This document shows positions 1-4,892 of a DNA stretch of 8,561 bases, piece after piece. The stretch is from Candidatus Yanofskybacteria bacterium RIFCSPHIGHO2_01_FULL_44_22 (GTDB lineage: Bacteria > Patescibacteriota > Minisyncoccia > 2-02-FULL-40-12 > GWA2-44-9). Below the pieces are notes generated by a model. That model was not told where the DNA came from, did no database searches, and saw nothing but the letters and a program-made list of their open reading frames with translations. The position numbers and the translations under genes are program-made. Position 1 is the first letter of the stretch; each line of letters starts with the position of its first letter. The stretch is taken from positions 13,295 through 21,855 of the forward strand of contig MGJJ01000004.1 in NCBI GenBank assembly GCA_001794205.1, read 5' to 3'.

Positions 1-1331
1 CCGGGCCGATTGCCTGGGAAGGCAAGAAGTTCGGACCAACGGGCGCCCCGCTTGAGCAGGTTGCCCTCTCCAAGAATATTTGTGTCTTCGTCAAAGATTT
101 CGCGCAGACGAACGATGCGCGAAAAAAGATGTCCCGCGACGCAACCATGGAACGGGTCAAGCCGTTCCTCATCGGCACCGTACGAACAACCGGAATCGGT
201 AAAGACGGGAAAGAAGAGCTCCTCCCATCGGAGCTCGACTTGGTGAAAAGTGACCCAGGCCTAACTCGTTCTTTGACGGGCTTCCTGTCAGGAAAGGGGG
301 AAAGGACCCTTGTCCCCGTCCAAAACGACGAGGAGCATGGGGGAGGGTTTCTCGGAGAAATCCTCCTGGAGAGAAGCGGGGGGAAGGTCATCTACACCAA
401 AGCTACCGGCGGGCGGCTCTGCGACTTGCTTTTCTTTTGGTACGACAAACAGAAGAACGAAAGCAAGTTGCGAAAGTCAACAGAACTCTCCATCAACAAG
501 TTGGACATTTCCGGCGTAAAGCCGGACTTGCTCCGCAAGGCGATGGAAGCCAAACTCGCCCGCGAGCGGGAATCAGCCGAACGGAGAGAAACGGCACACG
601 AGCTTTGCGATGTGTCTAAGCTCACTGACCCACTCACTTTCACCGACCTCGTCGCCGGCAAAGTGGGTACTTGTCCGGTAAATATCCTCTGGACGGTTGA
701 CGAGAGGGACGTCCCGCTCATCCTCCACATAGAGAGTGACGGGGGAAACTTTTCCGTCACCAAAACTGTTCAGGGCATTCCGGAAAAAGTGGGGTGGCTG
801 AAGGAGTTCACAAAACCCCACCCGCTCGATGTTCTCACCACCGACCGGCGGTGGAAGGCCGTCGGGGCACTCAACCAGCCGAACGAACGCGACTGGCAGC
901 TTCAAAAGGTCGCCAAAGAGAAAGAAGCGATTTTCCTGACAAAGGAAAATTGCGACAATTTTCTGGGGTTGGAGGGGGTAGACGACTCCTATGTCGTCTA
1001 CGCAGATAGGTACAATGGCCCCGACAAGCCGAAGACACCGCAGGGCTTCGTCTTCGAAAGGACCAGCCGGTCCTTGAGGGTGAAGTTTGCGGTTCCGGGA
1101 GCTTCGACCTATACCATTGCCGATGAGGCGGCGGGAGAAGCCGAGTTGCCTCTCGAGGACCTGCCGCGACGAGTCCGAGCCATTCTCTGTAGCGTCTTCA
1201 TGAGACTCCACAGTCTCTATGGCAAGGAAGGGTTGGAACAGGTACCGGAGTACCTCAAACCCAAAGCTTCCACCAACGACGGGAACAGCCACAACAGCAG
1301 CTCCCGCCAGGAGGAGGAACAGAAGGAATAG
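1..1331 (+). CDS. Hypothetical protein, 5' end outside the window
   Basis: I do not recognise the family. The frame is open from the left edge: the first complete codon is at position 3, and the 42 codons before the first ATG (129) read like normal coding sequence in the same codon style. That ATG has no Shine-Dalgarno, so the gene very probably begins upstream; about 442 residues are visible. The protein is hydrophilic, with no membrane segment or signal peptide. It has a charged helical stretch (KLARERESAERRE, around codons 178-190 of the visible part) and a low-complexity polar tail rich in N, S, Q and E. It ends in TAG, 25 nt before a strong terminator. Isoleucine is almost never AUA, as in the next gene and unlike the right-hand genes. 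Several perfect 6-9 bp inverted repeats lie in the coding sequence. Certain as a CDS, function unknown. Confidence 0.85.
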   Translation, partial: GPIAWEGKKFGPTGAPLEQVALSKNICVFVKDFAQTNDARKKMSRDATMERVKPFLIGTVRTTGIGKDGKEELLPSELDLVKSDPGLTRSLTGFLSGKGERTLVPVQNDEEHGGGFLGEILLERSGGKVIYTKATGGRLCDLLFFWYDKQKNESKLRKSTELSINKLDISGVKPDLLRKAMEAKLARERESAERRETAHELCDVSKLTDPLTFTDLVAGKVGTCPVNILWTVDERDVPLILHIESDGGNFSVTKTVQGIPEKVGWLKEFTKPHPLDVLTTDRRWKAVGALNQPNERDWQLQKVAKEKEAIFLTKENCDNFLGLEGVDDSYVVYADRYNGPDKPKTPQGFVFERTSRSLRVKFAVPGASTYTIADEAAGEAELPLEDLPRRVRAILCSVFMRLHSLYGKEGLEQVPEYLKPKASTNDGNSHNSSSRQEEEQKE

Positions 1332-1355
1332 CTCTTTTTCCGCGCAATGCGGAAT

Positions 1356-1400
1356 ACCCCACACACAACCACCCGGTTGTGTGTGGGGTTGCTTTTTTTT
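1356..1400 (+). terminator. Rho-independent terminator after the first gene
   Basis: A perfect 15-bp inverted repeat (1356-1370 pairing with 1375-1389) closes a four-base ACCC loop. It is followed after TGC by an unbroken run of eight T (1393-1400). It begins 24 nt after the TAG of the upstream gene and should stop its transcription. The T-tract lies within the spacer of the next gene's predicted promoter. Confidence 0.95.
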
Positions 1401-1416
1401 ATAAATAGTGTATAAT
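1389..1416 (+). promoter_or_regulatory. Sigma70-type promoter for the 1514 gene
   Basis: TTGCTT (1389-1394) and a perfect TATAAT (1411-1416) are separated by 16 nt. The -35 box overlaps the terminator's last stem base and first T residues. Predicted transcription starts near 1423, giving a leader of about 90 nt that contains the 36-nt palindrome and the ribosome binding site. Confidence 0.65.
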
Positions 1417-1453
1417 AAACCAAACACGGTTCTCTGACAACATCAAACCATTC

Positions 1454-1489
1454 ATAACAGGTCAGACCTGTACAGGTCTGACCTGTTAT
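1454..1489. promoter_or_regulatory. Perfect 36-nt palindrome in the leader (operator or leader hairpin)
   Basis: All 18 base pairs are complementary about a centre between 1471 and 1472. It contains two copies of a 13-nt unit, CAGGTCAGACCTG (1458-1470) and CAGGTCTGACCTG (1473-1485). Each unit is itself a dyad with 5-bp arms, and their centres are 15 bp apart. It is not followed by a T-tract on either strand, so it is not a standard terminator. It sits downstream of the predicted start site and 11 nt before the SD. It could be a DNA operator for a tandem dimeric repressor or an RNA hairpin acting on translation or stability. Confidence 0.8.
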
Positions 1490-1497
1490 ACCCAAAA

Positions 1498-1509
1498 AAA
1501 AGGAGGGGG
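1498..1509 (+). promoter_or_regulatory. Extended Shine-Dalgarno of the 1514 gene
   Basis: AAAGGAGG followed by GGG, preceded by an A-run (1494-1501). AGGAGG at 1501-1506 leaves 7 nt to the ATG at 1514 and fixes that start. The same AAAGGAGGGGG string precedes the minus-strand gene starting at 3785. Confidence 0.85.
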
Positions 1510-1513
1510 AGAA

Positions 1514-2587
1514 ATGGAAGGATTTAAAGGCGTAGTGATGCTTTATCACTCGCCGATTGACAAGATTTGCGCCAAGGTTGTCCCGGAAAGACACCTTGGC
1601 CACCTATTACCAGTGGGAGAGTACTACGGAAACCCCGTATGCTCCGTCCAACAAATGCTGGAATGGGAAGAACAGGGGTTGTTCCCGATTGACATCGGGG
1701 ACGAGAAGTACAATCGAGGTTCGGCCGGTTCAGCCACAGAGATGGTAATGAACATCCTAAAACTGGTACCATCTGTGGCTGAAAAAAAACTGATTGAGAT
1801 TCTTAGACGGAATAACAAGACCGGCTATCTCAAAAGTTTCCATTTTTCGGTCTCGTGGCTTATCCGCGAGCTCTACGAGCTCGACGGGTATGACCAAACT
1901 GAAATTATCGAACGGGCCGGCCGGGTCGTTCATGCCTTCCTCGCCGTTGAAGACATGGCGGAAGCGGCCACGGAAGTGGACAGCGCAACAGACACAGAAC
2001 CACTCCGGGTAATGCGCGACATTACCAAGAATTGCAACGACGCCCCCTTTACGGTGGGCCGGTTCCTGCGGGATTTGGAAAGACTGGGCCATCCCGTTGA
2101 CGAAATCCGGAAGGAATGCGAGTGGTGGTTCGGAGGATTCTCGGACGTTAAGACTGTGCTTGAAAAAGCACAGGATGAATACGCCGCCATGCCGAAAACT
2201 AGGTTCCCTGCCGGCAACTTCCGAGCAACTTTCGTTACGACTAACAACTACTTCGTTTCCAAAGTCGCCGCCCGCGACCCGGAAACGGATATTCTGCTGG
2301 TTCGACGAAGTACGGGCCACACGGCCTTTCTGCCCCGCGAGTTGGATATTTCCGACCTCGCCAGGGAAATTAAGGCGTTGGAACCGGACGACCGGTGGTA
2401 CCACCACCAAGGGCCGGGCCAGCTTATCAACGGCGGGAAGGTGTACGGGGGGGCGGAATACGAGGCGGCAAAACCCACTGCCCTTTCCAATGAAAAACTG
2501 ACAGAGCTTCTGCAACGCTTCCCGCCGCAGAAGCGAATGGTCGCCCGCCAACCCTCCCAGTCAAGCCGTCGTTTCTACCGGCGGTAG
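1514..2587 (+). CDS. Degenerate DHH/MYG1-like family protein (paralogue of the 3865 gene)
   Basis: A 357-residue soluble protein; the start is set by AGGAGG 7 nt upstream. By eye it aligns along its length with the product of 3865-4839. Matches are PIDIG (58-62) with LIDLG, LIEILRRNN (93-101) with LLEYARRDD, FRATFVTTNN (236-245) with LRAVILTSDN, STGH (266-269) with PSGH, and WYHH...L-x-NGG (295-308) with WYYD...L-x-NGG. At the DHH position it reads KYNRG, so the metal-binding residues are missing. A possible remnant of motif I, HSPID, is at 12-16. It has a longer middle region than the paralogue. It probably no longer has the ancestral catalysis and may be regulatory or binding; this is inference. 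It ends in TAG inside a 27-nt inverted repeat and has its own promoter, palindromic leader and terminator. AUA codons are absent among about 19 isoleucines. Confidence 0.85.
   Translation: MEGFKGVVMLYHSPIDKICAKVVPERHLGHLLPVGEYYGNPVCSVQQMLEWEEQGLFPIDIGDEKYNRGSAGSATEMVMNILKLVPSVAEKKLIEILRRNNKTGYLKSFHFSVSWLIRELYELDGYDQTEIIERAGRVVHAFLAVEDMAEAATEVDSATDTEPLRVMRDITKNCNDAPFTVGRFLRDLERLGHPVDEIRKECEWWFGGFSDVKTVLEKAQDEYAAMPKTRFPAGNFRATFVTTNNYFVSKVAARDPETDILLVRRSTGHTAFLPRELDISDLAREIKALEPDDRWYHHQGPGQLINGGKVYGGAEYEAAKPTALSNEKLTELLQRFPPQKRMVARQPSQSSRRFYRR
1571..1600 (+). repeat. Stem-loop near the start of the 1514 gene
   Basis: GCCAAGGTTGTC (1571-1582) pairs with GACACCTTGGC (1590-1600): 11 bp, one bulged T and a 7-nt loop. 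It begins 57 nt after the ATG, over codons 20-29, where a stable hairpin could slow early elongation. Structure prediction is by eye. Confidence 0.5.
1731..1781 (+). repeat. 15-bp stem-loop followed by an A8 tract, inside the 1514 gene
   Basis: CAGCCACAG (1731-1739) pairs with CTGTGGCTG (1773-1781), and ATGGTA (1742-1747) pairs with TACCAT (1767-1772). An AG bulge and a 19-nt loop complete the structure. Eight A residues follow at 1782-1789, giving codons GAA-AAA-AAA-CTG. Shifted frames reach a stop within a few codons. Confidence 0.55.
2154..2173 (+). repeat. 8-bp stem with GAAA tetraloop inside the 1514 gene
   Basis: CTGTGCTT (2154-2161), loop GAAA, AAGCACAG (2166-2173): a perfect stem closed by a GNRA-type loop. 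It is one of several strong inverted repeats in this coding region. Confidence 0.5.
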
Positions 2588-2594
2588 AAACGAC
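2568..2594 (+). repeat. Inverted repeat spanning the stop codon of the 1514 gene
   Basis: The 13-nt arms at 2568-2580 and 2582-2594 are perfectly complementary around a single G. As RNA this gives 11 bp with a CGGCG loop. The TAG stop (2585-2587) is in the right arm. No T-tract follows directly; the likely true terminator begins 4 nt later. Confidence 0.7.
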
Positions 2595-2597
2595 AAA

Positions 2598-2638
2598 GCC
2601 CCGGACAGCTTACACAGCTTGTTCGGGGCGTTTTCTTT
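2598..2638 (+). terminator. Rho-independent terminator between convergent genes
   Basis: GCCCCGGAC (2598-2606) pairs with GTTCGGGGC (2621-2629, one G-T pair). AGCT (2607-2610) pairs with AGCT (2616-2619) around loop TACAC. TTTTCTTT follows at 2631-2638. It ends transcription of the 1514 gene. Its T-tract overlaps the TAA (2637-2639) of the opposing gene. On the minus strand only a short TTT follows the stem, so termination there would be weak. Confidence 0.85.
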
Positions 2639-3785
2639 ATAGAACGAGAAAATTGACGTTTTCCATTGTTCTGATTTTTGATGCTTCTTTATGTTTTCTT
2701 ATCTGCCCGGCAAGTTTTTTGGAAAACCTCCTCTGGTTAGACAGAAAGAGCAGGATAAATCTCTCTGCCTCTCTTTCTTCACCGAACAGAATAAGAAACT
2801 TATCAAGAAACTTCTTCTCGCCCGCCGTCAGGTCTTCTCTTCGAAGTTCCGGCAGAACAAGACCAAGAAAAACGGAAGACGGATTGAGACCGCCGGCCAG
2901 TTTCTTGGCCAACTCGACGTCAATGTCGTCAAGCGGAAGTTTGGCGGTGGTAAAAGAAAAGAAAAACAATTCGTCCGACACGGCGCCGGCATCGGCATCA
3001 TCATAGAATACGAACGCCAATCTTTCTTTCCCCCATTGAAGAAGCGGTTTCAGAAACAGCCTTTCGTATCGGCCGAGAAACCCTTCTTCAAACCTTATTT
3101 CGGGTAAAAAATCCGGCCAAAGCTTTTGGGCGGCAAAGAGTAATTCGTTGCGGGTGAATTCCAGCTCCCGGATTTCCCATCCGGCCGGAATATCCCGGAC
3201 GAATTCCGTTTGGCCGAGAGGCAGAATAAGTACTTTCCGGAAATTTTGGCTTACGGAAATCCGCCATTGTTTGAAACATTGGCTGGCCGTTCCGTTTTTC
3301 TTTTCTTCCCTGATTTTTTCCGTCAGGGTGCGGATTGACGATTCTTGGAACCCAATTTGCTCCTTTGAATTGCGAATCCCGCCGGCCGAGGCCTTTACCT
3401 CTCCCATTCCGACAATTTCCGCTCTCCTGCCCCGACATTCTATCCACAACAAATCAGGATTGCAAAGACGTCCCAGATTGAGAAGCGAACGGTCGCCCGT
3501 CCTCAATGCATAGAGAAACAGCCTCTCCAGGTTGGCCGCCGTTTGTGAATTTGGGGCAAGACCGACCGACAATGAACGCCTGGCAAATTCTTCAACCAGA
3601 TATCCCAAACCAGTGTCGCCATCGGTGACGCCGGAAAAACCGTATTGGCTTTTCAAACCAACGGAACATTCCCGCCAGACTTTCGCAAAAATCCGTCTCT
3701 TGGTTTCTTCCGCCGCAGATGACAGATAGTTGTAAGCGCTTGACCTTCGCAGGGATTCAAAAACCTCTTCCGCATTTTGGGGCAT
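2637..3785 (-). CDS. Putative PD-(D/E)XK nuclease-fold protein
   Basis: A 382-residue soluble protein that I cannot assign to a named family. Residues 58-131 show the layout of PD-(D/E)XK phosphodiesterases. A helix GLGYLVEEFARRSL (59-72) offers a glutamate (E65/E66). NPDLLWI (109-115) supplies the PD motif with D111. GEVK (128-131) supplies E129 and K131 at the end of the next strand. Q142 or Q146 could be the conserved glutamine after the core. The C-terminal half (about 190-382) is unassigned, rich in aromatic and charged residues, and ends in a basic stretch. The start is supported by AAAGGAGG (3799-3792, minus strand) 6 nt before the ATG. The gene is transcribed divergently from the DHH-like gene by a promoter that shares its -10 box. 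The CDS is firm; the nuclease assignment is motif-based. Confidence 0.75.
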   Translation of the reverse strand: MPQNAEEVFESLRRSSAYNYLSSAAEETKRRIFAKVWRECSVGLKSQYGFSGVTDGDTGLGYLVEEFARRSLSVGLAPNSQTAANLERLFLYALRTGDRSLLNLGRLCNPDLLWIECRGRRAEIVGMGEVKASAGGIRNSKEQIGFQESSIRTLTEKIREEKKNGTASQCFKQWRISVSQNFRKVLILPLGQTEFVRDIPAGWEIRELEFTRNELLFAAQKLWPDFLPEIRFEEGFLGRYERLFLKPLLQWGKERLAFVFYDDADAGAVSDELFFFSFTTAKLPLDDIDVELAKKLAGGLNPSSVFLGLVLPELRREDLTAGEKKFLDKFLILFGEEREAERFILLFLSNQRRFSKKLAGQIRKHKEASKIRTMENVNFLVL

Positions 3786-3791
3786 TTACCC

Positions 3792-3799
3792 CCTCCTTT
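3792..3799 (-). promoter_or_regulatory. Shine-Dalgarno of the minus-strand nuclease-like gene
   Basis: AAAGGAGG on the minus strand, then GGGTAA, then ATG at 3785. Spacing from AGGAGG to the start codon is 6 nt. It is a near copy of the SD in front of the 1514 gene. Confidence 0.85.
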
Positions 3800-3821
3800 C
3801 TGTCTCTTTTCCTCGTTCGTT

Positions 3822-3850
3822 TTGACAAAGAACCTCGTTTGTATTATAAT
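3822..3850 (+). promoter_or_regulatory. Consensus promoter for the DHH-like gene
   Basis: TTGACA (3822-3827) and TATAAT (3845-3850) with exactly 17 nt between them, matching sigma70 consensus at all 12 positions. Predicted start is near 3857, so the ATG at 3865 has a leader of about 7-8 nt with no SD: near-leaderless. Its -10 box overlaps that of the minus-strand promoter. Confidence 0.9.
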
Positions 3851-3871
3851 AGAACCATAATCAAATGTCAA
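3843..3871 (-). promoter_or_regulatory. Consensus promoter for the nuclease-like gene, sharing the -10
   Basis: On the minus strand TTGACA (3871-3866) and TATAAT (3848-3843) are separated by exactly 17 nt, again a perfect match. The octamer ATTATAAT at 3843-3850 is self-complementary and serves both directions. The -35 box lies inside the first codons of the DHH-like gene (start codon 3865-3867). Predicted minus-strand start is near 3836, giving a leader of about 50 nt. Confidence 0.88.
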
Positions 3872-4839
3872 CCACTTATTCAAAAATCATACTCCCGACC
3901 AGGCCCCAGCCGGATACGGTTGTCGCCATTTTCATACTGAAAAAATTCGGCCGGGAACAATTTCCGGGCATTGAAAAAGCCGTCGTAGATTTCTGGCAGA
4001 TTCTGCCGGAGGGAGAGAGCGAAGAAACTTTGGACGCAAAGGGGGTTGTTTTAATAGACCTCGGCGGCGGCCGGTTTGACCACCATGCCGCCCGCGTCAA
4101 AACGACTGCCTCTGATTTGATTGCCGGCCATCTTGGCGTTGTCGATAAGGCGTCTCTCGCCAAGCTTTTGGAATACGCCCGCCGCGACGATTTTTTCGGC
4201 AAAGGCACCGTTTCCGAAGACCCCATCGACCGGGCCTTCGGTTTGTCCGCTTTGATAGCGGTTTTGAACAAAAGCCTGGTAAAAAATCCCGCTAAATTGA
4301 TTGACTACGTACTCCCCCTTCTCATCGCTCATCACAACGAAGAAATCCGCCGGACCGAACAGCTCCCGCTGGAATTTGAAGAAAAAATTAAAAACGGGGA
4401 AGTTGAAACTTTTGAAGTAAGGCAGCGCGACAAAAAATTGCGGGCGGTTATTCTTACCTCCGATAACGGAAGTTTTGCGGGATATTTACGCTCCCAGAAC
4501 GGCGGCAGATTCGACGTGGTCGCCCAGTGGCTGCCTTCAGGACACTTGAATATCTTAACCAGGCCGACCAAAAGGGTAGACCTGCGCTCTCTTTCGGCGT
4601 TGATGCGGGTTGAGGAGGCTGCCCAAGCCGGTTACAGCATCGAAATGGGAGTGCGCGATTTGGCTAAATTCGGCAGATTGAAGGAAATTCCGGAATGGTA
4701 TTACGACCCGGCGACAAATTCCCTGCAGAACGGCGGCTTAAACCCCAAAGAAGTTTCCCCCACCAAAATCCAAAAGAACGGCTTAAAAAAAATAATTGAA
4801 CTCGGCCTTTCTGAAAAAGCTTGGGACCCCCGAATTTAA
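3865..4839 (+). CDS. DHH/MYG1-like phosphoesterase-family protein
   Basis: A 324-residue soluble protein. DLGGGRFDHH (65-74) matches the D-x-G-G...D-H-H signature of MYG1/DHH-type metal-dependent phosphoesterases, whose members cleave phosphodiester or related bonds in nucleic acids and nucleotides using Mn2+ or similar ions. Other candidate sites are D17 in RPQPD (13-17), the position of the first DHH-family motif, YARRDD (104-109) and AHHN (155-158). The first motif's usual histidine appears to be absent. The C-terminal module includes PSGH (224-227) and WYYDPATNSLQNGG (278-291), both echoed in the 1514 gene product. The start has no SD and follows a perfect promoter by about 7 nt, suggesting leaderless translation. 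ftsH follows 53 nt downstream on the same strand. The exact substrate cannot be read from sequence. Confidence 0.8.
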   Translation: MSTTYSKIILPTRPQPDTVVAIFILKKFGREQFPGIEKAVVDFWQILPEGESEETLDAKGVVLIDLGGGRFDHHAARVKTTASDLIAGHLGVVDKASLAKLLEYARRDDFFGKGTVSEDPIDRAFGLSALIAVLNKSLVKNPAKLIDYVLPLLIAHHNEEIRRTEQLPLEFEEKIKNGEVETFEVRQRDKKLRAVILTSDNGSFAGYLRSQNGGRFDVVAQWLPSGHLNILTRPTKRVDLRSLSALMRVEEAAQAGYSIEMGVRDLAKFGRLKEIPEWYYDPATNSLQNGGLNPKEVSPTKIQKNGLKKIIELGLSEKAWDPRI

Positions 4840-4849
4840 ACGGAAATAA

Positions 4850-4878
4850 TTGCTTAAAACTCCGACTTCATTTATCCT
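4850..4878 (+). promoter_or_regulatory. Possible weak promoter for ftsH
   Basis: TTGCTT (4850-4855) and TATCCT (4873-4878) are spaced by 17 nt. A start near 4885 would leave about 8 nt before the ATG at 4893, as for two other genes here. TATAAA at 4881-4886 is an alternative -10 without a good -35. Co-transcription from the DHH-like gene is equally possible. Confidence 0.3.
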
Positions 4879-4892
4879 TATATAAATTAGGC

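Noticed and set aside
573..1427. Long minus-strand open frame opposite the first gene
   Set aside because: It is a shadow frame: it crosses the terminator, has no start signals, and the plus frame has the better protein composition and continues to the window edge.
2394..2405. 12-nt palindrome GGTGGTACCACC in the 1514 gene
   Set aside because: Short, embedded in coding sequence for the conserved RWYHH stretch, with no sign of regulatory placement.
1757..2551. Minus-strand open frame of 264 codons inside the 1514 gene
   Set aside because: The plus frame has an SD, a promoter and a homologue in the same window. The minus frame is explained by the codon structure of the plus gene.
4821..4892. 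Upstream in-frame start for ftsH
   Set aside because: It would overlap the DHH-like gene and put 24 atypical residues before the usual MKRFIRN-type membrane anchor. It has no SD.
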